A stretch of DNA of 64,000 nucleotides from assembly GCF_000003815.2 (NCBI RefSeq), contig NC_049997.1, positions 12,763,534 to 12,827,533 on the forward strand, in the 5' to 3' direction. A program made the position numbers and the translations under genes. Positions 1 through 12,440 of this stretch are shown piece after piece. The notes beneath the pieces are model-generated. The model did no database searches. It saw only the letters and a program-made list of their open reading frames with translations, and was not told the origin of the DNA. This DNA is from Branchiostoma floridae. Taxonomy: Eukaryota > Chordata > Leptocardii > Amphioxiformes > Branchiostomatidae. Each line of letters begins with the position of its first letter. Position 1 is the stretch's first letter.

Positions 1-137
1 TCCCACTACTTATTGTAGAAGTGTAACTGGTCAGTATTTCCCTGAGGAAAGTAACATTAGGACTACCGAAAAGTTAGTAGGTATAACCTCATACGTCAGT
101 GAAAATATTCACGGATTCATTACTTTGTAATGTAAAG

Positions 138-693
138 GTACGGATCCACCGACCGAGTTGAAAGTTAAGACCGTCTCCTCCAGCTGGCTGCACGTGGTAT
201 GGACTCCACCTGTCGCAGCTGTAATATCCTATGATCTCACGGTAACTGATGCTACAAGTCAGGAAAAGATACATTTTAGGTGAGCTTTCAGCCATTATGC
301 AATATGATACACATGTAACCTCTGTCATGATTCTTATGCCAGGATGGACTTTAAAAAAATAACAATGCGTTCTGTCTGTAATTGATCATTTAACGTTCTT
401 TTGTCCAAAGCCATATAAAACCAACAAATAGTTTTTATAAAGTCATCAATAGTTCGCTAGTGTAAGACAGCAGGTGCTGTCCAGTTGGTTTGTACAATTT
501 ATTGCGTACCTGGATGTCTAATCTTCATCAAAATGCATCATTATTGTAAGCCTTGTGTTTCTTTACAGCATTTCCCCTGCCGAAATGGAGCTCAACATAA
601 CGGAACTCTTCCCAACGACGAAGTACATCATCAGGATTGAAGCCGTCAGCATGTACGGACGTAGTGTGGAAGTTATGTGCTTTGGTACCACCG
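138..693 (+). CDS. Gene 1: last FN3 domain, two exons
   Basis: Exons 138-279 and 569-693 are joined by a phase-2 intron. The protein has the FN3 pattern: a proline-rich start (DPPTEL), a conserved WTPP-type tryptophan, then the second half ending [16 protein letters not shown] and VMCFGTTG, like the YxxxVxAxxxxGxS strand pair of FN3. The matching gene 2 exons have the same lengths (142 and 125 nt). Confidence 0.85.
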
Positions 694-3600
694 GTATGTT
701 AACAACCCATTTTATAAATCTTATTTATTGTATTCCTCATAAACTGTTTATATTCAAAGGGGATCCGATAATTCTGTCAGGACAATATGTGTATTAATTA
801 GTATCTCAATAAATACTCTGTTACCAGGTGTAAGTACCGACATTATTCATGAAACTCTAGTATAAGCTTCATTTGATGGTGTCATTTTTTTCAGCTGACA
901 ACATTGACATGATAAAAGACACAACGACGTCTTTGCCTGTCTCAACAAAGCTGCTGACTACAACGGAGACCGTGCTGACAACCAGTCCGGAATCAAAGAT
1001 CAGTACCAACACGTTTTGGCTTGATGAAGACTTCACCACTCCACCTAAAAGAAAAGGTGACAACAACCTGAATTGACATTTTTGTAAATATGTTATCACA
1101 CAGGACGATTATATATAACGCACACTCCCATTATAGTAGCTTGCTGGCAATAGCTATTTAAGAGGATCCTATGTAATCTTATTAGTTGTCTTGAAGAACC
1201 AATTACGTTTTTGTTGCAGATACCACAGCGAAACCAAGAACATTTGTGATGGATCAGTTCGAGGTAACCTCGACGGCTGCTACAACAGGTCAGGCTAATA
1301 AACACACTCGCAATTATTTGAATTCAGGCGTAGATTAAGGACAAATTTCCCGTGTTTGTTTCATGCGATTCTACAACATTTGGCTCATTTCGAAACATCC
1401 ACGTTTTAATCACTATAGATAAAACATACTTCTCCAGAATACACCAATGACGCCCATACTGTCACTTGTTGTTTTGCAGATCCTCCGCTGACAACTGTCG
1501 CACCAAAGGCACTGACAACACCAAGTGGTATGTATAAAGTAAAAAAAAAAGCACAATCAAACCGGTATCGCAATGCTATGCAATTTTGGAGTAATCATGG
1601 TATTAAGTTTATCTGAAGGGTTTCATTCGGCTTCTTTTTAAATGTATGCCGAGAAGTGTATTTTAAAACCTTTTTTTGCGTCGTGTTAACAAGGCGATTT
1701 ACCACTGATTTACTTCATTTTATGTGTGTTGGAAGGCTAATAATGTACAAGTTACATGTTATCGTTTTTATCCTTTCCTTCAAGACAATGGCGAAGTGGA
1801 TTTGTCCACACCTTACAGGACGCTTAGTCCTCTTGATGCGGTAATTTGCTTATATTTGTATGTTATTTTAGATGCGGAAAGAATACAAAAAATAGATAAC
1901 AATCGCTTTATTGACAATTGCTGAAGATGAATTGCGTTCAATTTCTGCTCCTAAACAATTTTATGATGGGATGGCACTTATATATTTCTGTACATCCTCT
2001 GTTGGATATCACAGTTTCTTCCTTTGGAGTTCCTTTACGAGTCGAACTGATCCAGAAAGAAAATAGATATGAAAATATTTCTATTTGTCTTTATTTCTTC
2101 TAGCTACAACGTCTTAAAGATCAAATGGACCAATCCAACGGCGAGGTAGCTTCCTTGGAAAACGTGATTGGAATTGTTACAGGGATTAACAACTTACTCC
2201 AGGTCAACACGTCACAGTCATCCTCGGCAGGATTCACTCCCGAACTGGTACGATAATGTTCCGGAAAAATAGCCTCATTTCAACACCCTCTCCATAAAGG
2301 TTATGCGGTTTCGAGTCTGCATGTTTCGTGTATGAATAACATAATTCAAAAGGGTACAGATGGATCTGGATAACATTTGGTATGTGAATGATGATGAGTC
2401 ACTAATGCAAAAGGCACTTTTGATCCAATTCATCACCATCACCCTAAAGGCATCGTCAGTGATATTGCAGCGGAACTTTTGTTTGATTTTATGTGCATAC
2501 GTCAGGTAGAATCTCTTTTGAACAACTTTGTGTTGTATATATGTATTCAAACGAACCAGGCAAGACTAAATTGAATACTTTTCCCCTAAACTTTCAACAG
2601 GAGGCAGGTATAGATCTGCTGGGGAAGTCTTCAGAACTCATCAGGGCCTCTCAAGGCGCATCCGTATCGACGATGGAGACGCTGCTTAATGGTATGTACG
2701 ACATACATGCATAGAAGTCCGAGTTGAATGATGAGATCGTTGTGATATAAATCCCAATATGCATAAAACATAATATTTTTGTGTACTATAATCATGTAAA
2801 CAGGCGACTTTGAGCAATCAGAAGGCCCATTTCATAACGGTTATGACGCCGTAACACATGCAAATTCATCAAACCCTGGTGTGTAATGAATTTCTAGAGT
2901 ATATTAGAAATGCATAATCATTCGTCACTGGATCTTATTAGAAGGAAAGTTCTCATAACATTGACCAATCAGAATAACATCCAGTAGGGTGGAATGCTCG
3001 CTCCCAGCAGGGAGGTTATGTCCATCAATATAGTACAGTAAAGAAGATTTTGAAAATATTTGAAATTTTTTAAACCAGAGTTAAATGTAGTTTACAACAC
3101 AGGAAAATGTTGTACCTATCCAAATGTTCGGTTTTGTAGCGTTGTGTTTGTAAAAGAATATGCCAACGTTAACCGTGGTCCTAAACTGTTTCAGCCGTAG
3201 TACAGGCCGTGCCCAGTCTCGTTCAAATGCTGCCTGCAGGAACGTCGACCATTCCCGATATCACAACGCCTCTATTTGGATTGGATGGCATAGATGTCAA
3301 CTCAGACAAGATATCTCCTAAGCAACAGCTGAAGAACAAAAAAGACGAACAATGGAAATACGAGCAACAGGTTGGCTGGAAGCCTGTTATTCGCTATTCT
3401 AGTAGGCTAAAAAATATCGCATGATTAAGAGGCACCTATAGTAAATTAGTGTTGGCATGAGAGAATAAGCTGAGTTCATACCCCTCTATATGGACAAATT
3501 GTGTAAATATTATGCATCCACTCGTACATTTCAATCATGCAATGGATAAGTGTAAGCTATTCAAGCATTGGCAGTTTAATCATATTTGCCTTATCATTAT

Positions 3601-6600
3601 CTAGATTTAGTCGTAATACTGCAAAAAGGTTTCATTCGTGAAATTGTCTGTAACGTACAGCTTCGTAACGCTGGACTGTCTTTGGGACAAACTATGGAAC
3701 GAACAGCAAATAGTCTTCTGGCCATGTTGCCAGCCACCGATGACTACATGAAGGCATTTGAAAACGATGACGTCGCTGTTGCGGTTGCAAGGTCCACTAG
3801 GAGAGATATAATGCTTGAGAGTCGTCAAGTTAACGTGTCAGCATCTCCCACATATTGTAATATAGAAGGGGGTGCAGATGCCAAGGTCAGTGGTCATGCT
3901 ATTCTTTTCGTTTGCATTTCATGCAAGTACGTTTCAGTCAGTTCCAATATATTCATAATTCTACAAATAGGAACACTGGTTGGTGGTGAAATAACAATAA
4001 AAGTTACAGGTTGCAAAACCTGCAGGCAAACAATATAAAAAAAGAACATCTATCATCGTGAGTACTTAAATACCAATTAATGGTTATAGCGTAACCAGTA
4101 ACCTGGGTAATATTTTAAGATAACGTCATCCATCATTTGCGAAAAGGAAAAATGAGGATTTTCATGTTGATTATACAGTTTGTAATGTTAAGTGCGTCAG
4201 GAATGATTTAGATCATTTTACCACAAGGCTATGTCTGTTATAGATGATTGTGATGGAGAGGAACTTGTTTTCCTGGAACGCCTCTACATTTGGACAAAAC
4301 GTCACCACGCCTGTGACCATGTTTTCGTGGGGATCCCAACGCTTTGACCACAACTGCTCTGTGCAGATGAACCTCTCCCAACCTGTCGAAAGTCAAAGTA
4401 CTGAAAACACTGAAAACCCAAGACGTCAAAAACTTGACATTCCGGAGCGTGGTCTTGCTGGGGCACAGTTTGCTCTGGGTGGCATTGTCGTTGGACAAAA
4501 CAGCAACGCGACGATGGTTTTATATGCATTTGATGTACCAGCTGATACTACTGTAGTTGTGATGCAGTTATCATGGTGGGATCCCTCCGCTGCCTTCCGC
4601 CTGTACTTCCGTTACAACACGCTACCGACAGAGGAGTTTTATGACGACAAGATGATAGTTGAGGAGGAAGATGCTGTTCTTGCTTGGCGTCGAGGCACAA
4701 ACAGCGCGCGAAAATTTGTTCCAAATATCAAGAAACGGCGAGGGAGACTTTATGTTGGGATACAGAAAGCAGGTTAATTATCAAACATTTTGATGTAATT
4801 TCCATTTTAATGTCAAGGCAAGAATGCGTATACAACTCGTAACTTTACAAGGCAAACCACTTCACTGTAATGATGAAAATTGACCATTGTGGTCACTCAA
4901 TTTTGACCATTGTGACAAAAACTATACATACAGTTTCATCATTTTCACATTTTCTGTGTGGAGTGACAATTTGAATTGGGTATGCGAAAGATTCAATGCG
5001 ATTACCATCATCATCATAATAAAAAATATCGATTATCAAAGATATTAAAAATGTCAATATATCTCTTTAGAATCTCACAGCCTTTTGCAAACGGCACCTT
5101 CGCCCAAAGATTTCGTACTTCAGGCCTCAACAGCGAGCTGTCTTAATTGGGATCATACATTCGAGAAGTGGCAAGACGCAGGCTGTGGGGTAGGTTCAAA
5201 GATTTGATCCTGACCCATGTGTTAAAAATATGTGTACTGTTGTCTTTAACACTGACAGTAAATGTAGTTATATTGGTTATATCTTCTTTATTGGAGAGTA
5301 TTCTGGCTCAAAGTAGACAAGAAACCGCTTGTCGTTTTTAGACTGTAATACGCTTTCTGTTTAAAATTATCACGACCGTCTACAACCATTTCTTCCTACT
5401 TTAAGATATGCTTTTCTATATCAGGTTGGCGTGGATCCATCTGATAGCACCATCAGATGTAACTGCGACGTTCCTAGGCCGAAGGCTGTCATTGGCGGCT
5501 CCTTGCACGCCCTTCCAAATACTATCAAATTAGACGACATCTTCAAAGATCCCAGCATCCTTAATGACAACAACCTCGTTTTCTACACGGTTATTTGCGA
5601 GTGGGCTCTTTACTTGGTGTTAATGATTATACTCAACGTCGACTTTCAGCGTTTTCGAGTAAGTACACCTTTTCCGCACTGTGCCCCTTAATCGTTACAT
5701 TATCAAATCTGCAGTTGAATAGAGTCCGTATAGTGCTCCTAGTTCTACATTCCAATTATTTTTTTCTATTTTGTACCAGGGACAAACGACTGACAAGTCA
5801 TCAACTACCGACAGTAAGAAGCAGTTACCACAGCTGTCCGTCCTCCCCCCGGACAGGATGCCAGCCCCATATCTCTACCAGATCACCGTTACCACCGGAT
5901 CCATGCTTGGTGCCGGTACCTCGGCACGAATCGGGTTACAGGTATTCGGATCAAAGAGAAAAACCACCATCAAGATGATCAACCCGGACGGAGAAGTAAG
6001 TCTAAACCGTTTGTTTAATGTACGATTCCAACTCTGCATTTGTTTGGCACTTGCCTTATTGGAATGTGTTTTGTTCTCAAATTCCACTTCTTATTCTGTT
6101 AAACTTTAAAGGTACAGGGTATGGCTTAATGATCAAACATTAATTGTATCTAGACTTACCAAATGGAAAATGCTTTAAATACCTCTTCCATGTGTTGTGC
6201 AGTCTTTGCCCCGAGGTGGTACTCATGACGTCATCATGCCCCTGAAGACGTCACTAGGACATCTGGAACTGCTGCATATCTGGCACGACAACACCGGTGT
6301 TGATGAAACTTCGTGGTTTCTGAGGGACATCATTATCAAGGACCTACAGACGAAGGAAGTGTAAGATGCAGCTTATTTTCGGTCTTATAAACTATTGATT
6401 CCAACCTATGTCTACAAAATATAGGAATCTAAGTTTTCAGTAATATAGCTAACATCAGACAAATGTATAGCGAATTATTACGCTTTCTCATTGTTGTACA
6501 GGCCAATCAAGTTTTATTTTGTCAAATTATTGTATAAGTTAAAATTCCTTCCCACACTACACGACTACATAGTTCTATGCAATCCATATAGTGAGGTTTA

Positions 6601-9600
6601 TAGATACATATCACAGAAAATCAACAAATGTCGCTTATAATAGACCTTTCAAAATTTGACTTTGACAAATTGTCATGTTAGACAAAAGATGTGATAATCA
6701 AATTATGAAATGATAATGCGTCATCTCAAATTTTACATACTAAACGAATCGAGGGAAGCCTTCACATGCGATTGGTCCATTTATTGTATACAGCTATCAG
6801 TTTATTTGCTACGACTGGTTGTCTGAAGACCGAGGCGACTTCCAGGTTCAGAAAGTTCTGCATGTGGCGACCCTGGAACAGCTGGGATGCTTCAGTAGCC
6901 AGCTCCGAGAGAACACGGATGCAATGTTCTACGATCAACACTTGTGGACATCTCCTTTCGTGTCACCTGAAGGTATATCAAATTTACATTGGTCGTTGAT
7001 TATATTTACCATGTCTGCCGTTATCTGATATACTGCTACCTTTTCATAACAAACGCTGAAAACGTTTGGCCATATACCTGACAGTAAACTATTTGCACTA
7101 GAAGCAACGACATATATACTAAAAAAGCATATGTTGCATTAAACTTGTTTCAAATCCATTTTAGGATCCAATTTCACCAAGTCAGAACGTCTATCTTGCT
7201 GCTGTGCTGTTTTCAACAGCATCATGTTGTCCAACGCCATGTGGTACAAGAGTGACGAGGGCTTTGTGACAAAGAACACCGTGTTTGACCTTGGATTTGT
7301 ACAGATCACCCTTCAAGTAAGGGAACCTTCTTGTTTTTTTAAACCTTCTACCTCATTCCTACCAACATATGCTAACGCAAATTTTTCTTTATGAATTTTT
7401 GTAACCAAGGAGCTGTACGTGAGTCTCATGACCGTTGTCATGGTGCTACCTGTTGTCCTGGTACCGGCTAGACTGTTCCGGGTGGAGGTTCCAGCTTCAA
7501 TAACAGCTCCAGGAATACGTCGTAGTTCCAAATATGGTATGTATAGTTTGTAAACAATTTTTCTAAGTTTTAACATTCCAATATCCAACGTATGGGAGTT
7601 GCATCAGTCAGCAAATAATTTTATCTTTTTTCAAATGGTTGTTTCTATTTCAATAAAGATAATTTTTTTCTTTGTCCCCTAAGGGTCATGGAAAGGTGTA
7701 CTGTCCCGATGGTCAAAGTACGTGGCGTGGTTTCTCGTGGTGATGGTTTCCATTCTCTCGTCATTCTTTGTGATCCTGTACAGTCTGGACTGGGGTAAAA
7801 AGAAGAGTGAGGCCTGGCTAAAGGCCTTCTTCTTTTCTTTCGGTTTCTCAAGCATCATCGCCGAAACTGCCGAGGTAAATTGTTTGTTTCTGTTCCCTTC
7901 TGTTATCCAATTTCTGTCGCTCCGCTACATCCTAGTATCTTGAATTGTATTGCTAATGACTAAGCTATTGATGAAACTGTGCTTGTATACCAACAGATAT
8001 TGTTCCTGGCGACTCTTTTTGCCTTGATTTGTAACCAGAGGCCTTCCAACAAGCAGAAGACATACAATATCAAGGAAAAAGATCTCCACCTTCACCTTTA
8101 TGATCACAAAGGTAAACCACGACACTTTCACGTCACATTAACGATTTTTTTTAAAAAGCAACAACGCATGAAGTAGTAAGAATCCTGGAAATAGAACAAG
8201 ATACAGTAGGTAGTATATATAAGACCTATATTTACGACGTTTAAAATTTCAGCTCCTGTAAAGGTGTATCCACCTGGTGCTGCATCTACAGAACGGATGA
8301 AAGTCAAAAATGAACAACGACGGAAGTTTTTCTTCGTCATGAAGGAGTACGTTCTCCTGTTCCTGTTTGTTGTGGTGCTGTTCTTCATCAGCCATCACGA
8401 TAAAGACCCGTTTGCTTTCAACGCATCGCAGACGTTGTACGACACTGTTCTAGAAGATCACGATTCGGTAGGTCATAGGACCCTGTTTAATCATGATCAT
8501 ATATCTTGATAATAGAACAATAATTTATGATTTCTAACATCTTGGCAGCTTTTGAGAATGTTTTGTTATTCGTAGTCATTCACCTTTTCTGAGAGCATAT
8601 GTCAACCTATTAGAGCCACGATGAACTGGATCGCTTTTAAAGTGCTTCAATGAATGAATTTTTATCTTGTAATGTCACAGATCACCACTGCTGACGAGTT
8701 CTGGACATGGACTGAGGAGACCCTCCTACCTGTTTTGTACCCGTCGCTTTGGTACAATGGGTGGAAAATGAAGTATCTGGACCGACAGTTTCCTCTTTAT
8801 ACTGAAGCATTCAGAATCGGCCCACCGCGCCTTACACAGGCTAGGAAGGCTCCAGGTACGAATCATGACCTTTTCCCGATTATCGTACATAATTATAAAA
8901 CTATTATTTTGATGGTCGCTTTTCTTTCCTAATGTTTCAAGTCTTTTATATTTTTTAGATTTAAATGAAGTGTAACAATGTAACAACTAAACCGTTATAC
9001 CAAATCTAAGTTGTCACAGCAGAAAGTGAAGCTTTTACGTAGTAGGATAATTTCGCACAAGTTCATGTTTAGTTCTATGAATTGCATGAGTTTCTTATAG
9101 TTTTGAGTTTTTTGGAAAGAATTAAATGTTGCATGATTAAATTTTTGGGTACTCCATGCAGATGCAATGGCAACAGACCTGTCTCAAAATGGATGGCTGG
9201 TTGTAACTGGAGATGGGGCATGTTGGCAATTCAATGTCACTGGCGTGATGTCACACAACTCAGGCTGTTCTGCAGAACACTCCATGGAACTTCCAAGTCT
9301 TCTAGGTTTGGCGACAGCAATATTCTCCGACCTTCGGGACAGCAAGTGGATCGACAAATACACAGACTATCTGGTTCTGGACCTGTCTCTGTACTACCCA
9401 GCCCAAAAACTGTTCAGTAGTCTAAGACTGACCGTAAAGCAGGAAGATGTCGGGCATCTTTCAACATCGGCATCTTTTGAAACACACAGGCTTTTCCAGT
9501 ACGAAAATGACTCTGATATGGTCGCTTTGTTTTCCTATATCCTCTTTATGTTGTTATTCTTGGTTAATGTCATCAAAGAAATGATCACCATTAAGAATGA

Positions 9601-11775
9601 GGGAAGGAAGTACTTCAGTTCTATGTGGAACATCTTTGCATTTGCGAGCATAATTGGATCTGCAGTTGTCATCTGTATCTTCGGAATAAGGTACCACTCT
9701 GCATCTGCAGCACTGGCAAAATTGGCCGAAGCAACAGGTAAATTGTTGCAAAACTTCACGTTATACATTTTCAAAGAACTTTTAATTAGTTTATTTCTTC
9801 TTTCTTGATAACGATAAAACATGCCACATTGAGAAAAATGTCTCTTGAATTGCATGTTGTCTACGGCTTTTATCGTAATCTGTGCGTTCCATGAATACCA
9901 TCCGATTGATCGTATGCGCTTTACCTATGACGTTTCCAGCAATAAACAAACCAATCATCATCTCTCATATCTGCATCTCTTCTTTGTAGGCGAACTTGGA
10001 ATAGATCATTTTGTCGACCTGAGCTCAACCTTCTGGTGGGATGAAGCTTTCAAGACCGTGCTTGCTATTGTACTGTTCATATCTACACTGACATTGCTTC
10101 GAGTTTTCCGCTTCAGCAAGACCATCGCCAGTTTCATCGCCCTGCCAGGCGCCATGAAGAACGACTTGATCGGCTTCTCGATCGTAAGCGCTATAGCCTT
10201 TATGGCTTTCAGCTGCTCAGGTAAGAGTGTGTTTTCAATAAAGTTTAGATAACTTTACTACCTCTCATTGTTAATGGCAGTGACATGATTATAACGTTAC
10301 TGTATTTTCATTGCCTAAATGGTCCGGGTCTCATGAGTCTTTAGAGAATGTAGAATGCATTGGGTCAATGGTACTTCTCGAAATACATTAAGATATCGAT
10401 GTTTAAGCGTCTTTGTAATTGTTGACATTTTATATATCTATCACAGGGATGCTGGTGTTTGGGACTCACATGAAGGCCTACACCAATGTGCTGCACACCA
10501 ACTTTGCCTTATTTGAGATGTTATTGGGAAGGTAGGTTCCGTCATTGCCTCTATAGTCATTTTTAACATATTCGTCTATGGCACATAAAGCTATTGTACG
10601 TGAAAATAATTTCTAGGGGAGAGGGAGGTAGATAATTTTTCCTAGATCCTATCAGCAACCTTTTGACTTGAGTGTCATGTTTTACAGGTTCTTTGCCGAG
10701 GAAATCTTAGAATCGAACCGATATATCGGCCCGATCTTCTTCACCTTGTTTATGATACTCATCTTCATACTACTCGTCAACTTCCTGGTGACCATCATCT
10801 GTGATGCCATTGCTACTGGTGTCTACGTTGCGGATGAGCATGACCAAGAACTGGCTGACTACATCTGGAGAAGTTTCCAGGGAATCTTTGGGATCCATGT
10901 CCCTCCGCCGAAATATGAGATAACAGGTAAATAATCTCTGCATGACAGTTTATCTAAATTTAAAATCTTGACTCTAAACACGACGACAATTGTCCGAAAT
11001 TTCAACTCTGAAGTTTTAGTCTTGGCCAAGGAACGAGTGAATCAATTGTGGTATCTAGTGACGTCAGTTTTCACAGTTTAAAACCAAATTAAACAGTTAA
11101 TCTGCCACTTGTGAGCCACTGTGAACGTCACGTTATCTCAAAGGGAGTACAAGCTCATTTAAATTTTTTTTAAAAATCCTAACAGAATATAATAGCCTAA
11201 GAAAATAACCTTAAGTGAAGATTCTATATATTGATTGTTTTTGCTATTCATCATTTACAGATGAGATGAAAGAAACAGAGCTTAATACAACATTCGAAAT
11301 GATTGAAGAAGCCTTGAATGAAACCCTGGATGTTACAAGCAGCCTTTTGGAACACATCATAATCGACAAGCCTTCCTTAAACATACACGATTATGATATT
11401 GCCCAACATCAGTTCTCAAAGGAGCCACTCGAAATAAAGTATGAGTCCGAAGCTATGCAGCCCTCAACTTCGACTGCTATCGAACAGCAGGTAGAAAATC
11501 TCCTGAAAGCTCATGAAGAAGACACGGCGAGATATGAGGAAGTGCAGAACAAGAGCAGACGACGTGCTGAAGCCATGCTGAAGAGGAAACTGGCTGAGAA
11601 AAGGGAGAAAACACAGACCATGGTACATCACGCGCAAGAGATGATGGAACAACATGCTGCCTACGAGGAACGGTTGGATCAGCAACAAAAGATGAACAGA
11701 CGCCTGTTCCAGAGCAAACTACGTCAGAAGATGGCACTTCGTGGATTGCAAAAAAGAGATGATCAAAAGCAATAA
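138..11775 (+). CDS. Gene 1: polycystin-1-like receptor/channel, 3' part (28 exons, 5' end outside window)
   Basis: Predicted exons, each bounded by AG/GT and phase-compatible: 138-279, 569-693, 895-1056, 1220-1288, 1480-1527, 1785-1840, 2104-2247, 2601-2691, 2804-2878, 3195-3370, 3661-3885, 4244-4772, 5071-5189, 5425-5658, 5780-5995, 6203-6360, 6794-6972, 7165-7316, 7410-7536, 7684-7874, 7997-8111, 8253-8467, 8681-8855, 9162-9737, 9990-10220, 10447-10531, 10688-10926, 11261-11775 (TAA). Domain order: last FN3, Ser/Thr-rich linker, GAIN, GPS, TM1, PLAT, TM2-TM11 with polycystin extracellular domain and pore region, coiled-coil tail. That order is diagnostic of the polycystin-1 (PKD1/PKD1L) family, whose members act as plasma-membrane or ciliary receptor subunits usually paired with a PKD2-type channel. 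No stop or frameshift is seen in any exon. Homology with gene 2 continues to base 1, so the missing 5' exons should lie to the left. Confidence 0.9.
895..3885 (+). CDS. Gene 1: Ser/Thr-rich linker and juxta-GAIN stalk, nine exons
   Basis: Exons 895-1056, 1220-1288 and 1480-1527 encode a Thr/Ser/Pro-rich, mucin-like linker (repeats such as [20 protein letters not shown]). Exons 1785-1840, 2104-2247, 2601-2691, 2804-2878, 3195-3370 and 3661-3885 encode helical, polar sequence leading into the GAIN fold. The acceptor of the last exon is placed at 3661 (CTTCGTAACG) because only that site gives phase 0 in both genes; upstream the two copies differ by a 1-nt indel, so that stretch must be intronic. 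The 75-nt exon 2804-2878 is intact here but frameshifted in gene 2. Confidence 0.75.
4244..5658 (+). CDS. Gene 1: GAIN core, GPS motif and first transmembrane segment
   Basis: Exon 4244-4772 (529 nt) encodes the beta-rich part of the GAIN domain, starting [14 protein letters not shown]. Exons 5071-5189 and 5425-5658 encode the GPS cysteine/tryptophan pattern: [18 protein letters not shown], then [10 protein letters not shown]. The conserved C-W-W-C-C-C arrangement is present, but the HL/T(S) autoproteolysis tripeptide expected after the last Cys is replaced by DVP. TM1 ([19 protein letters not shown]) follows in the same exon. Gene 1 has RRQKLD at 4421-4438 where gene 2 has a basic RRKKRD. 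Confidence 0.88.
5780..6972 (+). CDS. Gene 1: PLAT/LH2 domain, three exons
   Basis: Exons 5780-5995, 6203-6360 and 6794-6972 give a PLAT domain between TM1 and TM2, the position typical of polycystin-1 proteins. Recognisable parts are [18 protein letters not shown] (first strand), [46 protein letters not shown] and CYDWLS. PLAT domains of this family face the cytoplasm and bind phospholipids or partner proteins. The splice 6360/6794 is phase 2 and restores V-Y-Q-F. Confidence 0.92.
7165..8111 (+). CDS. Gene 1: TM2-TM5 of the polycystin-1 membrane region
   Basis: Exons 7165-7316, 7410-7536, 7684-7874 and 7997-8111 encode hydrophobic segments [54 protein letters not shown] and [19 protein letters not shown], with basic loops between. 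They correspond to the receptor-like TM bundle that precedes the channel-like six-TM unit in PKD1-type proteins. Confidence 0.88.
8253..10926 (+). CDS. Gene 1: polycystin channel unit (S1-S6, extracellular domain, pore)
   Basis: Exons 8253-8467, 8681-8855, 9162-9737, 9990-10220, 10447-10531 and 10688-10926. S1 is [17 protein letters not shown]. The extracellular polycystin domain includes [20 protein letters not shown]2 is [18 protein letters not shown]3 [21 protein letters not shown]4/S4-S5 with [10 protein letters not shown]5 [16 protein letters not shown], pore helix [17 protein letters not shown]6 [20 protein letters not shown]. The position equivalent to the acidic filter residue of PKD2-type channels (LGD) is Arg (LGR), built across the 10531/10688 splice. 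Confidence 0.92.
11261..11775 (+). CDS. Gene 1: C-terminal cytoplasmic coiled coil, last exon
   Basis: The exon encodes about 171 residues ending in TAA at 11773-11775. The first half is acidic and Ser/Thr-rich. The second half is a long charged helix ([17 protein letters not shown] ... [18 protein letters not shown]) with coiled-coil character, as expected for heteromerisation of polycystin tails. I count 19 differences from gene 2 in the first ~98 residues against about 4 in the rest. Confidence 0.88.
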
Positions 11776-12440
11776 GCTTTTCTGTTATTTTCGTTGTATT
11801 TCGCCCTCCGCGGCCACATTATAGGTGATAAAAAGAACATAATTCTCTTTCAATGTACATTGCTGTAAACTATATTGTATGTTGTATTTATTTATGTTCT
11901 GTGACAACCTACCCCTTCACGCTGGACCTCTTAAAAGAGCGGACGAGGTCGACAGGGCCATCCATCCAAAATAAATGTGATGTATGTATGTATGTATATA
12001 TATATGGCTATAGTATCACTTAGGCTTAGGTACTAATCAGAAAGTGGGCCCTGCCGGGTAGTTCACTAGCTGTTTTTTTTTGCACTTTCGGACGTGACCC
12101 CATACGTGGCCTCGTGGACACCTTGCGGCTTTCGGGGTATTTTTTAGTCCGGTCGGACCCCGGGTTGAAGTTAAGTTGTACTTAAAATGAACCGGGCCCC
12201 GGTCAAAAACAGTGACACTCTCGTTTTATAGTTGTTACTTCGTCTAGTTTATGATGTAAAATATAGAAAATACTACTACTTTAGAAACAACATGTAACTA
12301 TACGTTAAAATCTATTATAGAACATATATGAAAAAGACGAACATATTGTTAGAGGCTGATGCCGTTTCCTTATTTGTCTTAATTGCCAAGTCAATGTAAG
12401 GAATAGGCTCAGCTTCAGTGTTTTATATTTTTCGCCACAT
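11776..12440 (+). repeat. Gene 1 3' UTR and downstream DNA shared with gene 2 (51617-52450)
   Basis: The segment aligns with the sequence after gene 2, including the stretch with ACTTTCGGACGTGAC and TTAAAATGAACCGG, so the ancestral duplication included at least this much 3' flank. Gene 2 has about 190 nt of extra sequence near 52005-52190. A short TGTA/TA microsatellite lies at 11981-12004. No coding region is seen. Confidence 0.75.
11970..11975 (+). promoter_or_regulatory. Candidate polyadenylation signal of gene 1
   Basis: AATAAA lies about 195 nt after the stop codon, followed by a GT-rich stretch (TGTATG repeats). Gene 2 has AATAAA in the equivalent place (51761-51766). Confidence 0.6.

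Noticed and set aside
1-137. Extra 5' exon of gene 1 at the left edge
   Set aside because: The sequence matches the intron before FN3-4 of gene 2 (about 39640-39784) and has no AG/GT-bounded in-phase domain.
3586-4038. Open frame continuing past the exon on both sides
   Set aside because: Gene 1 and gene 2 differ by a 1-nt indel near 3625, so the 5' part cannot be coding in both; phase 0 fits only an acceptor at 3660/3661. The 3' extension past 3885 runs through a GTCAGT donor into intron.
7313-7588. Minus-strand frames overlapping gene 1 and gene 2 exons
   Set aside because: They are shadows of strongly biased coding exons on the plus strand; the same shadows occur in both paralogues.
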